From Chelonoidis abingdonii (lineage: Eukaryota > Chordata > Testudines > Testudinidae): a stretch of 64,000 nt of DNA. The stretch is taken from NCBI RefSeq assembly GCF_003597395.2, contig NC_133773.1, positions 65,769,716 through 65,833,715 on the forward strand, read 5' to 3'. Under the pieces are notes generated by a model that was not told the origin of the DNA, did not search any database, and saw only the letters and a list, made by a program, of their open reading frames with translations. Below are positions 12,401 through 23,225 of the stretch, in pieces. A program made the translations under genes and the position numbers. Numbering within the stretch: the first letter of the stretch is position 1; each line of letters starts with the position of its first letter.

Positions 12401-15400
12401 CTTTTTCCCCTTTCCCAGTTTTTAATACTTTCTTTGATCAAAATATTTTATTTAGGATTAGTAAAAGGCTTTACCAATCCTGTGACTTTTAGTCTGGAAA
12501 TCATTTTTACAATGGAAGATAAAAGCTAATCTGAAAATGTTACATGTTCTGCGAGACAAAGCTTAGTAAAAGCTGTACTTTTTTCTAGTTTTGATCTAAC
12601 AAAAGCAAACCAATTTTGAATCATACTGAAAAACAACTAAAATTAAATTCTCACAGAATACTAAAACAATTCTCACAGAAGGCACCACATAATGGAACAA
12701 GTATCCTCTGAGATGTCCTGATCTTACCTGTGCAGGTTTTTCTCCATTCACTTCAACATTTTCTAATATTTTAGCAACACCCATTCCTTTGATCACCCGG
12801 CCGAACACCACATGTTTCCCATCCAGGTGAGGGGTTGGCACCGTTGTGATAAAGAACTGAGAGCCATTTGTATTGGGTCCTGCGTTTGCCATGCTCAGCA
12901 GCCCTGCCTGATCATGCTGTATGAGAAAACACCATCAAAGCAAATATAAGTAAGATCTGATTATTCTACAAGGTTACTACGATATACTACCAGGAAACGC
13001 AGTGTACCCCAAATAAGAAGCACACACTGACAACCTGCAAGGGGCCTGAGGGCCACACATAATTTGCAACTGGCTTCATCTTCCCTGATAACACAGGACA
13101 GTTGTCTTTATTGTATTTCCTATAGTTGGTTGCTAGCAAGATTAGTGATTTGGCACTTGATACTACCCAATCAGTTAACAAGAAATGTTGCATTGGCTGT
13201 TTAACTGCATCATTCAGCTCCATGCTGTCTAAACACCAAAACTGGAGAAATCAGTTGAGGGGTGCCTGATGTGAGGGTGCCTGATCTGATGCTGCCTAAT
13301 ACAATCTCCTGACATTACAACCAGCTCTCTGTGCCCCATTTAAAAAACAAGATACAGTAACTGACTCAGTAATAATGCAATTAAGAGGAAACTGTTAAAT
13401 ACTTCCTTAAATCCTATCCAGCAAACACTTGTGCATTACTTATCTTACATGAGTAGGCAGTCTCATTAACCTTCATGCATCTATTCACAGGAACGGAGTT
13501 ACCTGAATGCAGTTTGCAGGACTGAGGCCTTGTACTTTAAAAAACTTATTGCTGTATAAATCACACACTTTCCCCCTACAATTCTTTTGCCTCCTTCTAA
13601 GTAAGCACATGGATTATTTTGCTTCACCATCCAGATTTTTTTCTCTTTAATACTTTTTTCTAAATGACACCCAAAAAGTTTCATGTATATTGGAAATAAA
13701 GACTGCAACACAGCCTTTGCTCAAGTCTTCTACACAAGAATGGCTGTTTACCCTACAGAAACTGTGCTTCTTCAAGAAGTCATAGTCACTCTGGATCTCA
13801 CAGTAGGTGCATATGCACTACATGTATGCAAGGCTGATTTTTATAGCATTGTCTGGCAAAGTTATACCTGCGACTTGTGGCTCCTTGTGCTCTAGTATGA
13901 CGGCAAAACGGGTTGGACAGTCGCCACCCTCCCTCAAGTCCCTCATACTTCAAAGTCCATGGTAGATGAGGACTCTGGAAAGCAGGAATGGAGAAGCATG
14001 TCATGGGATCCACACTGATCTCAAAAGAACATCCTCAAAGAAACACAGTAAGTACCCAATTCTTTCTTCTTGGAGTATGTGTCAGTGTAGATCCAACAGT
14101 AGGCAGCTGGCAAGCAGTATCCCTTCAGGATAGTGGAAATGAAGAGTTTCAGCTGCCTCAGTAGAACACTGACTGTCCTCCTAAACTTGGCAACTGACCT
14201 AGTCGCTAAGTTCAAAGCACAGTGTTTGACAAAGGTCCATGCTGCTGCCTTGTAGATCTCCGATACTGGCACACTTCTGAAATAGGCAGATGATGTCACA
14301 AGTTCTGATGGAGTGAATTTGGATGTTTGATGGGAGAGATAAAACAGCTGACTGGTAATACAAAGAAATGCACTGCTTAATCCATTTTAATATCTTGTGA
14401 TGAAATGACTTGACCTTTGGAACAGCTCTAACCAGAAACATACCAAGAGGGGATGTCTGAATGTTTTGGTCCTGTCAGTGAAAAAAGCAAAGTCCTGGAT
14501 ATATCAAGTGTGTGCAATTTCTTTTCAACTGGTGCCAAAGGCGGTTTCAGAAAGACGACAAGCAGCTTGATAGAATTGATTCAGATGAAGTTCTGAGACT
14601 ACCTTAAGGATGAATTTCAGATGAGGTTTTGGAACCACCATGTCCCCATGGAATGTTATATAGGGAGATTCAGCTTGAAGCACTATTCATTTTTCTGGCT
14701 CAAGTGATAGCAACTGAGAAGATCATCTTCACAGTGAGGTAACATAGGGAAGAATACTGACAGATGCTCAAATGGCACAAATGCATCCTCTGATTGGTGG
14801 GGAATTGCCTAGTAGCCCTTTAAGGAACTGATACCATGGGATGAGAGAAGACAGAGCATGACTGCATCACCAGGCGACAAGTTGAAATCACTAAGGTGGA
14901 TTTTAAAAGAGCTGTGTGAAAGACTGGCTTATCTGAGGTGTGGTAAATACCATGGATCTCTGGTATCAAGACTGGTGTTGTCCATATTGAGAAACTCTTC
15001 TATTTGGCAGTGCTGAGTCAATCAACCCCAGTGCCAACAAAGTTATTAGTGTCTCACCTGTATCGATGAGACTAATGCCAATATGGCTGGCACAGTTTTT
15101 GACAATGTTCTCTTTCCTGTTGCTGCGGAGTGGTGTCTACTTAATGGAGCTCTCGCTGAAGAGGAACCTTCTCATTCTTTGAAACTATGGTAGGCTCCAT
15201 ATATCAATTGCTCAAGTAGTTGCAGTTTCAGTTGTATATCCCTCAACTTGCAGGTCCCTGAGGAGAAAAATTAGCATGACATAGACTTACTGGGGATGCG
15301 ACTTTCCCCTCAAACAGAACAGATATTTACTATGTCCTTTGACCAGAAAGATTAAGTCTGTCACAGGCCACAAAGACTATAAACCTGGATGATTTGGAAT

Positions 15401-18400
15401 CCAACAGAACAGTAAGTTCAGGGTGCCGAGCCTTGCTGTATGGGGAGGCATAGATGGGTCTTTCCTTCTCTTTTTTTTCACCACAAAGTTTGAAGCTCAG
15501 GAGTAGTGAGGTAGAAACTTGCTGGTTTCCATCTCTTTGTCACACGCAGTAAGAAGAAGCTGAGTGAGGGTCGTGGTCACTCTACCCTTTATGTTCTCAC
15601 CAGGGCTTGGAGCTGTGTCCCGGCTCTGCTCCAGCCCCAGGCGGAAACCTGCAGCTCCACTGCTCTGGGCTCCGCTTCAAAGCCCTGGTTCTCGCACAGG
15701 AGCACAAGAAGGCACTGGGTGCAAGCATGGCCCCCATGGACACATCTATTTAAAATAAAATCCCATCTTGCATGCATGAGCTGCATATGCATCTATAATG
15801 GAATCCACACTGACACACTACAAATCGTGTTTACAGCAAGACTTTCCAACTAATGCAACCTTAGGAGTGCAAAAACATGACTGTAAGATGGCCTTTATTA
15901 ATGTTTCTTTTCCTGTTATGGAAAATATTTGCATGGAAGTAAATACTTTCTCCCAATCTGCCCAAATTTTACTTCTGCTGGATTCTGCAAAGACAACATG
16001 ACTCCAGTATTTACCAAAAAATGGAAAAAGATGTGATGCCACAGATTCCTCCTCCTGAATTTATAAGATTAAATGTGAGAAATTCCTTGTTTTAAATCAC
16101 AAATATATGACAATAAAACCTATAGGATTTATTTAATTCTAAACGATTGTATATGAAACTTTGCTCCAGAAATAAAGTTCCTCTGATAGTCAGTGTAATA
16201 ATTTTATCAGGGAATATTTCCTCTCCTTCAGCCAAGGTACACAATGCACAATTTAATGATGTCATTCTGTTCATGATTTTTAAAACTATAAAGTGCTGCT
16301 GCCTGTGTTTTGTAGGAGTTATAGTCTTTTCCCTAAAACTGAAATATTTTACAGGTAAAGCTACTAGTACTTTTTTCACCTCCTCATAGACCGACATCAT
16401 CATGGATCACCATAAGCGTACTAAGATTGCACTGGAATAATAAGAACCAAAACAACCTAATTTCAAAAACTGATTCCATTTAGCATTTTTAACTACTTTA
16501 CCTTATAATGAAAGTTTTCATCTTCAAATTTTTCTCCATATATACTTTCTCCACCTGTGCCATTCTGATTTGAGAAGTCTCCACCCTGGATCATGAATTT
16601 CTTAATAACTATTAAGTAGAAAATGAGTCATAAGAGATGGTGTCAAGGCAGAAAGAGCATTAAGCAGGATTACATTCAAGGGTGAAGACAAACCCCACTT
16701 CTTCAACATGAACCTTAATTCCTTTATTATTTGAATCCCCTACACACCTGCATAGTTGCAACCAGAAATGCATGACTTCTTGTGGCTTAATATAGCAAAA
16801 GCAAAATGGCTAACGCTCAATCAAATTTCTCACTGGGCACATAATTGTGCAATACCAGAAATAAGCCATATATCCTCAGTATATAGCACCGTTTGATGAT
16901 AACTTGCATCTATAGCCTACGTATTTTTACAGTTATTTTATGCAAGAGAAAGATGGTCAACAGAAGTGTAACCTTGAGGGTAATGTAAAGAGGGAATCAC
17001 GATCAGCAAAACAGTCAGGCGAGTCAGTTATACCCAAAAAAAATGAACAATGCTTCTTAGTTATCAGATTCCATCGAATCATCCATTTTCAGCTTTCTGA
17101 ACCACACTTGACTCTCACACCTCAACTGGAAAACCACTTAACCTATTTATCACTCTCAGTAAAATATTTTGTTAAATGATTCATTTATATCTGCAAATGT
17201 CAAACATCACCTAAGTGAAAGAACAGGGGGTCAGAAAGCCTAGTTTCTATTCCAGATTGTCAATGATTATGTGACTTTGTGTGAGCTATTTGACTTCCCT
17301 GAGCCCCAATTTCTCCATGTGTAACATGAGTAAAGAATCATCATCTTATTTTCATAAAGCACTTTGAGATTTTTGGATTACAGTTAAAAACTAAAATGTA
17401 TTAATAATTTCAAAAAAATGATGTCCCTGAGTATGATGATTGTTTTAGAGAAATGTATTTTTCAAAGCTTTAATAGTCTATCTCCTCAACATCTGAAAAA
17501 AAGTCCACAATTACAACAGAGCAAGCTGAGATATAAAAAAAAATATTTTCACATTAACTAATGATTTTATATGTATTACAATGCAGTTTCATATTAGGAA
17601 GCCTACAACACAAGACTGCGGGATGTTCTGTTACAGCATAACATATACACACAAAACCAGGATTCAGTCCACAAATGACAGTCTTTCCTAATAACCTCCA
17701 CCACCAGCTGTTGTGGAGAAAAACACTAGAAAACTGCAGCAAAGAAAATCCCTTGCTCATATGGGACCTTACCCAAAGCCAAATGAAGTCAGTGGAAAGA
17801 CTCCCACAGTCTAATGTACTATTGCCATTAGAGCAAGCCTACTACTAACTATTGATGCACTCTCTACAAACACATGGTCAAGGTAAACAGAAGATAAAAT
17901 AAAGATGGATAAATAATGAATTTCTACTATTCTCTAAAGCATTACTTTTCTAAATGGAAAACTCTTGTATTAAACCCAAATATCTAATGAAAGGCCATAT
18001 GTTATGCTAAATCTCTTAATATATTTCTACTGCAGCTTGACTCTGCGTTTTCTTTTCTTCCTTTCTGAATCGCTAATTCAAAAGGATTTAAATACTGAAA
18101 GTCCAAGAAAACTCTCCCTGAGTTCCATGAAAGCCAGATCAGCCCATAACTTAAGTACTGATCACAGTTAGAAATCCACACACATCCCTACCACCTCAAT
18201 ATCGAAATCAAACTGGTTTCAAAATACTTGAAGTCAACTGCTAATATTATGCAACTTAAACAGAAAATGAAAAAACAACAAAATAAAGATGATTCAAACT
18301 TACTTCTATGGAAAGGGCATCCTTTATAATGAAGAGGCTTTCCAGTGGTAGGCCCTATCCCTTTTTCTCCTGTACATAGTGCACGGAAATTTTCAGCAGT

Positions 18401-21400
18401 TTTGGGCACAACGTCTGCAAACAATTCTAAGACAATTCGACCAACTGGAATATGAGAGAGAGAGAACGAACACACATTTCAGTCCAATCCTGAAAAACAC
18501 GTGGAAGAGCACACCATCTCAAAACAAACATGTTTATATAGCAGTTCTGTAAGTGTGGGAGAGGGGCGGAGGGGGAATTAATGATTGAATCAACAGTATT
18601 TAAGCCATTGTTAAACTAACCTAATTCTTAAAATATACAATTTTCTATATCCCTCCTACAGCTACCATGGGTGGAGCTAGTGCATTACAGTTACAATGTT
18701 TGTTACCATAGATACAGTCAGAGAAAAACCAGCACCATGAACTGGTTAAGGGGTAGACAATGACAGATGTGTCTAAAAACTATTTGAAAACAATCCACAC
18801 ATATAAGAGTCAAATTCTGCCCTTGGACATACTCATAGGACTCGCATAGACTTAAAAGCGTACCACATTTGTGCAGCAGGTATTCTTGTTAGAACTGGTT
18901 AGGAAAACAGAGTTTTGCTTCCATGGAATATTTCAACTGCTTTTTCTTTTTCATTGTCATTTTCCATGGAAGATAACTACTTTTGCTGAAAATTCAAAAC
19001 CGAAATATTTTGGCTTAAAACCAGGATGGCCATGCAGGGTTGTTTTTCAGCCACCCTTTTTTTTGTTTTTTTGTTTTTTTTTTAAACAAAATCTTCCACA
19101 GAAAGTGAACACTTTTTGTGAAGGAAAAAAATTCAAACCCTTTTCCACTGAAAAATAGTATAAATGGAATTTTTTTGACGAGCCCTAATCTTCATACTTA
19201 GACTTCAATCCCACAGAAATTTATATGCAATAGGACTTTTATGTATGTGGACAATCACTTAGTGGAACTACAGTTTCCCTTTAAAACACATCTACTGTTA
19301 GATGCTACAAATGCTTTTACTTTAAAATGAAACCTCAATGGTAAACAAATCCATAAAGCATTAATCTAATTTCACAAAGCTGCCTTCTTACAATGATTCC
19401 ACTCCAAGCAGCTGTTAACTGTCAGTGGTGCTGATGTTTTCTCATCAGACAGTCAATTAGACAACTACCAAGGCAATTCTCAACTTAATTTTATGTATGA
19501 AAACTAAATATATGAACATTAAATCTAATAATGGAGTGAAAGTAAATTAAAATGTTTGAAACTGTAATTCAGTAAATTGATTTTAGCATCTATTAAAGAA
19601 TTGCTGACATTTACCTTTTATTCTCAATATTACCATTAAATAAATCACACATGAAATTCTAATAAGATGGGAATATCTATCTTTACCTAAATCTTGAAAA
19701 GCTAAATTTTCCAAAGAGTTGTTTGTTGGTTGGTTTTGTTGTTGTTGTTGTGTTTGTTTGTTTTGTTGTTTGTTTTACACAAGTTGGAGGTAGCTTTTGA
19801 AAGTTCTACTTCAGTGACACCCATGATCTCAAGAGACCATCGACCAACATGCATTTGGAGGCAAAAATACCTATGAAGAACCATTCCCTGCTGCCTCCAA
19901 CTATATGATTTATTTCTCCCTCTAGCAGCAACTTCTCTTTTTTGCAGCAGCAGCCAACTTATGTCCTGTTTTGCTATGACTGTGCCATGACACTTAAAAA
20001 AGAGTCAATAAAGGGACATGAAGTTTTGAATCAGAGGCTACTAGACTTTATCCAGCTGAGAAGATCACTGTAAACAAGATGTAACATGGCACATTGACAC
20101 TATTAGTCCCCCTGGGGCGCATATCCAAAGTCAAAACAATTGTGCGTGCTACAGTGTATGACCAAGACTGGCTGGTATTTCAGCCAGCCCCTGATTTAAG
20201 TCTGACGTTCACGTAGCACCTTGTGCCTTTCAACTGGTGTTTGTGGAGTCAGGTCTGTACACTGAACTCTTTAGGGTAGCAGACATGTCACACTGTGTGT
20301 CTTTACTGTCATAGCAAGGACTTCTATTATGATGGTAAATCCCCAATAATTTGCTCTCTCATGTTATGCCGAAATTCATAGTCAGCCTGTGAAGCCTGGT
20401 GCATGGGTCTGTTTCCCTGGGTTCCGATGGTGTAGCCCTAAGCACCCCTCTCTCTGTTCACATTGAATCCACTATTATAATCTTTGTACAAAATATGCCT
20501 AGTGAGGTATCATTTGAAAGATAACTCACTGATCGTTAACATTTTTCATGATGTATGTACACAGTGTGCATTAAGAGTTATGGATATATGCTGGAGTTAC
20601 GACTGCAGTGTGTTTATCAGGCATGTCGAGGGAGATTTTAAAATAGGTTTATCCTAAACAAAGGAATGGGGTTTACCAATTACCCAAACAATAAACAGGG
20701 TCATCAAATTAACAAGGAGTGGGGATGAGAGCAATTTGCATTTTGGTAGACACCAGCATAGGAAGAAAGAGTGTGGATCTTCCTTTGCCACCAGATGTCA
20801 TGCACTTTTCCTCACAGCTTGAATAAACTTTGCTTTGAGGGGTAACCTTCATACTCTCAGAAGAATCCATTTCAAAGGTTTACTGATCTATAAAGACAGA
20901 GAGACTGAATCTCAAGCAAATGAGCTGATTATACACAATATAACTGTACTATAGGAGTATTTAGAGTGAGTTCTTTTCTGAAAGCTAATGACATTCTGCT
21001 GATTAATATCACTGTAAAATGTATATATTAACATTATATGAGGGAGTATGTACACTTAATGATATCCTTTGACATCTGTGGACAAATGGAGACAGATTCG
21101 ATCCCAGAGAGGAGAGAAGGAAGCTATTTACCAGTCTCCAATGTAAATTAAGTATGAAAGAATCCAAACAATGGAAGTCCTATCTACATAGATATCAGCA
21201 ACGAAATGGGAAGATCACAGAATGAAAAAAGAAAAAAAAGAGCAGGAGGTCTCTTGAAACAAAGTTATTTAACTCTGGAAGATATAAGCAAGGACAGAAA
21301 CCATCTGTGTGTCCATCATTAGACAGACTCATGGGAGCAGAGCTCTTGGAAGCTGGGAAAAAGAGGTCCTTCAACCAAGGCGGGTACTGAAGTCTCTAGA

Positions 21401-23225
21401 ATCTCACTATAGATGAGGTACCTGCTTGAACAAAGCCTGTACCTTGCTAAATTATGTTTTAGACTTTTAGATGTGTTTTCACTTTTGTTTGTAACCATTT
21501 CTAACTTTTATTCTGGAACTCACTTAAAAGCCTATCTTCTTTTGTTAATAAACATGCTTTACTGTTAATCTAAACCAATAGCACAGTGTTTAAATGAAAG
21601 TGAATGTTAACACCAGTGACCATGGCAAGCTGGTGGAATTTGTCTCTTTAAAGGAGCAAGCAGATTGCTGTATTCCTCTCAATGTTGCAGAGCACCAGGG
21701 TTTGGGAAAGTTCAGGACTGGAGGCATGGGGGAGAGGTCACATCAGCCAAGTCTAGTACAGTCTGTGATCATGGCTGGCAAGCTGCTGGATTCAATGCGG
21801 CTGACTCAGAGCTGTATAAAACATAAATGCTGATTGGCTGCGTGTGTGGCCCAGGCTTGGTCTACACTATAGAGTTAGGTCAACATAGGGAGCTTATGCT
21901 GGCCTAACTATGTCAGCGTCTACACTACCGGCTTCCTTCCCCTGCTGTAAGTGCCCTACTACAGTAACTAAACCAACACCTTCACAAAAGGCTTAGGTTG
22001 GTATACTGTAGTTAGGGAGACACAGTATGTGTGCAGAGACACTGCATTCCTTACACTGGCTACAGGGCTGCTGAGAGCAGGTTTGGTCCCGGTGGGAAAA
22101 AAAATCCCCCCCCCCCCCCACCCCCACCGGCGGACCAGCTAAACAGGGCCAACAAAGCTCGGGAAGCCAGGCCCCAGGCCCCCTTCCGGACTGCTGGGCC
22201 CCACTAATTTGTACTGGCTCCCCCCACTCGTTGGCCCTTCTTGGCTGTCTTCTCCAATCCAGGGTTCTGGAAGCCCTGAAACTGACAAGAAAGCAGACTC
22301 CTGGTTCCCCAGCTGGACTGCTGGGTCTCAGCTCTAGGCTGGGCACCTGAAGGTGAGAAGCCCCTGGGGGGTGGAGGGGTAGCAGCTGGGCTCCATGCAG
22401 GTAGCTGAAAGCCCTGGCTCTCAGCCCCACATCAGTCACCGGAAGCGCTCCTGGTGAGGCCGCACGCCAAGGACAGAAGAAGATTAACGTGGCCATCAGC
22501 CACCACAATAATTACTGCAGGGCTGTAAGCCAACCTACGTTCCTTACTTAGGACTGTAGTGTAGCCATGTCCGCAGACAGGGCACCACACGCAGCAGAAC
22601 ATTTCGAGGCCCTCGGGGCTGTCCCAGGAGCAGTGTGGGCCCTACGCACCGGGCTAGCAGCGCTCAGGGGCTGCACAGGCCGAGGCAAGTGCACGCAGAC
22701 CCTGCGACGCCAGCAGGCAGGCAGTGCCCTGACCACCACAAATCCCTTCTCGGGTGCGAGGGGGCTGCCCGCAGGGGCCCCCGCCAGGCTCGCGGGACCT
22801 GCCCCCTCCGCTCCCCGTGCCGCAACTCCCAGCCCGACGCGCCACAAGCACAAAGCAGCTTGGGGCGGGGGCTGCACAAGAGCCATCCGGGTCCCACGGC
22901 AAGGCGCGCAGGAACCGCGGCTGCTGCCCCTTCTCCTCTACCCCGCCCTCCGGGGGAGGCGGCTGGCGAGCGGCAGCTCCGGCGTGCTGCACGGACTGGC
23001 CCCGCGGGCTTGCAGCGGGGCTGCCCGCCGAGAACCTTCCACCGCCGCGGCCGCCAACGTTCCTTCCCCAGGCTCTCGCGCCCGCTCTCCAGGGCAGCGT
23101 TCCACCGCCGCCCCTCTCGCGCCCTCCCTGCCCGGGGACCTGCCATTGCTTCACACACCGCGTTCGCCTCCGATGTCCACATCGAAGAAGACTCGGGGGT
23201 TGGCGACCAGGGATGGGGGGGCCAT
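731..23225 (-). CDS. PPID: PPID, peptidyl-prolyl isomerase D (cyclophilin 40), spliced, 3' end beyond window
   Basis: Cyclophilin 40 is a cytosolic prolyl cis-trans isomerase that binds Hsp90 through C-terminal TPR repeats and joins steroid-receptor complexes. Seven coding exons on the minus strand, all with GT/AG borders, join in frame into 292 codons (67+141+107+189+123+107+142 nt). Residues about 10-172 form the cyclophilin domain: the [10 protein letters not shown] catalytic block is at residues 68-81 and NTNGSQFFI at 120-128. His135 stands where cyclophilin A has its cyclosporin-contacting Trp, a known trait of cyclophilin 40. The linker (about 173-209) is acidic. TPR residues of the Hsp90 carboxylate clamp are present: Lys221, Asn225 and Asn272, equivalent to human 227, 231 and 278. 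Human numbering runs 6 higher because the N-terminus here is shorter. The family has about 370 residues, so roughly 70-80 residues lie past position 1. Domain identity is read directly; the symbol is very likely. Confidence 0.96.
1006..1887. mobile_element. hAT-like nonautonomous DNA transposon with exact 8-bp target duplication
   Basis: The element body is 1014-1879 (866 bp). It is flanked by identical 8-bp repeats GTTTACTA at 1006-1013 and 1880-1887. Its ends are imperfect inverted repeats: CAGGGATCAGCAC at the left, and CAGGGGGTTGGCAACC read inward from the right. An 8-bp duplication with CAGGG ends is typical of hAT elements. The interior is GC-rich on the left and AT-rich on the right and codes for no transposase. 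It lies in PPID intron 6. Confidence 0.8.
1888..3441. other. PPID intron 6 segment, possible old LTR-type repeat at about 2224-3060
   Basis: There is no gene here. The stretch around 2224-3060 has a composition and phrases that resemble LTR-type repeats seen in turtle genomes, but I could not find terminal repeats or a target duplication, so I leave it unclassified. Confidence 0.3.
3442..3477 (+). repeat. Poly(A) tract, 36 A
   Basis: An uninterrupted run of 36 A precedes the CR1 fragment. It may be a simple repeat or the tail of an upstream unrecognised retroelement. Confidence 0.9.
3530..5205 (+). mobile_element. CR1 LINE, 3' part of ORF2 and 3' UTR, decayed
   Basis: Translated pieces match the CR1 reverse transcriptase and its C-terminus: [20 protein letters not shown] (near 3780-3830) and [19 protein letters not shown] (near 4425-4480). 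It ends with the CR1 3' tail (..AAAGCTCTTATGTTCCTATG) at about 5205. Frameshifts and stops are frequent, so it is inactive. It lies antisense to PPID in intron 6. Confidence 0.88.
5206..7880. other. PPID intron 6 segment with unclassified repeat and purine-rich tract
   Basis: There is no gene here. About 6018-6600 resembles an old unclassified turtle interspersed repeat (the phrase around GCCTCAGGCTGAATTTTT). About 6590-6925 is strongly G/A-rich on the plus strand. The rest is ordinary intron. Confidence 0.4.
6590..6925 (+). repeat. Purine-rich (G/A) low-complexity tract
   Basis: Some 330 bases are dominated by GGGAGA, GGATG and GAGGA motifs with scattered pyrimidines. There is no regular period, and it is not coding in any frame that I trust. 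Confidence 0.6.
7884..8201 (-). mobile_element. Foldback insertion of Penelope-like terminal sequence, 125-bp arms, 13-bp target duplication
   Basis: Arms 7894-8018 and 8031-8155 are reverse complements with only three mismatches, all at the inner end, around a 12-base loop. A further 33 bases (8156-8188) extend one side only. The whole unit is flanked by a 13-bp direct repeat, CTGACTATATGCA, at 7884-7896 and 8189-8201, so it arrived as one insertion. The arm sequence is the same family as 62815-62912, which abuts a Penelope-like GIY-YIG coding remnant. Penelope elements are known to carry direct or inverted terminal repeats. A tRNA-derived SINE is the alternative reading of the one-sided head. 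Confidence 0.75.
9105..9211 (-). CDS. PPID: PPID coding exon 6 (first TPR helix pair)
   Basis: The 107-nt exon encodes Ile210 to the first two bases of Arg245. The motif [14 protein letters not shown] (220-233) is the first TPR A-helix, with the Hsp90-clamp residues Lys221 and Asn225. The acceptor is tcaatag|ATTGAC and the donor [17 protein letters not shown] at its end differs from the mammalian KKYAEVLR as I recall it. Confidence 0.93.
9481..9735 (-). mobile_element. CR1 LINE 3' end fragment
   Basis: It begins, read on the plus strand, with the reverse complement of the CR1 3' tail (TAAGAACATAAGAATGGCCA) and carries the conserved 3' UTR. It is 5' truncated and lies just beyond PPID exon 6, in intron 5. 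Confidence 0.85.
10447..10881 (-). mobile_element. Solo LTR of a retrovirus-like element with 5-bp target duplication
   Basis: The LTR body is 10452-10876 (425 bp), bounded by TGTCACAG and GCGTCACA, that is TG...CA ends. Identical 5-bp repeats GAAAG flank it at 10447-10451 and 10877-10881. An AATAAA signal on the minus strand at 10546-10551 sets the orientation. No internal retroviral genes are present, so it is a recombined single LTR. It lies in PPID intron 5. Confidence 0.75.
11254..11376 (-). CDS. PPID: PPID coding exon 5 (barrel end and acidic linker)
   Basis: The 41-codon exon (Leu169 to Asp209) has acceptor ttacag|TTGTGC and donor GAT|GTAAGT. It starts with [13 protein letters not shown], the final strand of the cyclophilin fold. 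It continues into an Asp/Glu-rich linker ([20 protein letters not shown]) that separates the isomerase from the TPR domain in cyclophilin 40. Confidence 0.96.
12728..12916 (-). CDS. PPID: PPID coding exon 4
   Basis: This 189-nt exon runs exactly 63 codons, His106 to Gln168, in phase 0. It carries the core of the isomerase: [18 protein letters not shown] (111-128), His135 in [12 protein letters not shown], and the [10 protein letters not shown] strand that closes the barrel. The acceptor is atacag|CATGAT and the donor CAG|GTAAGA. Confidence 0.97.
13776..15820 (-). mobile_element. DIRS-like (tyrosine recombinase) retroelement relic with inverted terminal repeats
   Basis: Read on the minus strand, 14021-14441 encodes a decayed tyrosine-recombinase end. 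The HSIR motif (H at 14315-14313, R at 14306-14304) is followed after a frameshift by [20 protein letters not shown] and VKHC, where the family has a Tyr. Upstream, 14441-14900 resembles the preceding N-terminal part of such recombinases. The borders show roughly 55-bp imperfect inverted repeats: about 13776-13835, and 15764-15820 reversed, sharing TGCATATGCA and TGTGGAT/CTCTGGAT blocks. Inverted terminal repeats and a tyrosine recombinase are hallmarks of DIRS elements. It is inactive and lies in PPID intron 3. Confidence 0.55.
16502..16608 (-). CDS. PPID: PPID coding exon 3
   Basis: The 107-nt exon encodes Ile70 to Lys105. It holds the [16 protein letters not shown] active-site block (residues 74-89), with Phe74, Met75 and Gln77 matching the cyclophilin A active site. 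The acceptor is ..taatag|TTATTA and the donor AAG|GTAAAG (intron from 16501). It ends in phase 0. It is too short and lacks a Met near its start, so a simple ORF scan misses it. Confidence 0.95.
17228..17398 (+). repeat. MIR-type SINE relic
   Basis: The order of phrases matches MIR: a loosely tRNA-like start, the TGTGACTTTG..GAGCTATTTGACTTCCCTGAGCC core, then CAATTTCTCCATGTGTAACATG and a tail with AAAGCACTTTGAGA. It is strongly diverged. It is sense to the plus strand, in PPID intron 2. Confidence 0.6.
18304..18444 (-). CDS. PPID: PPID coding exon 2
   Basis: The acceptor is ttccag|TTGG at 18445 and the donor AA|GTAAGT at 18303. The 141-nt exon encodes Val23 to the first base of Ile70. It includes the [16 protein letters not shown] signature (residues 36-51) shared by all large cyclophilins and the catalytic Arg69 in the CPFHR motif, equivalent to Arg55 of cyclophilin A. 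Confidence 0.96.
18889..19188. mobile_element. Short inverted-repeat element (MITE-like)
   Basis: About 300 bp bounded by TTAGAACTGGTTAGGAAAA at the left and, read inward from the right, TTAGGGCTCGTCAAAAAAA. The interior is A/T homopolymer-rich and noncoding. The terminal TTA/TAA is compatible with TA-targeting elements. Confidence 0.45.
19189..20390. other. PPID intron 1 segment, nothing recognised
   Basis: AT-rich sequence with a GTT/GTTT-rich simple stretch at about 19720-19776. No exon or named repeat is identified. Confidence 0.5.
20395..21850 (+). mobile_element. LTR-type interspersed repeat, unclassified
   Basis: The long noncoding block carries phrases common to a turtle LTR family: TGGTGTAGCCCTAAGCACCC at the left, and a TTGTAACCATTTCTAACTTT..AATAAA stretch at the right, with the AATAAA at 21547-21552. 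Orientation is inferred as plus from that signal. I could not fix TG/CA ends or a target duplication. Confidence 0.4.
21852..22572. mobile_element. Nonautonomous DNA transposon with TCTACACTA-type inverted ends
   Basis: The left end is GGCTTGGTCTACACTATAG. The right end read inward is GACATGGCTACACTACAG. The inner borders also mirror each other (GTTAGGTCAACATAGG at left, CTAAGTAAGGAACGTAGG reversed at right). A C-tract lies at 22108-22121. No transposase is present. Its right border touches the PPID CpG block. Confidence 0.5.
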
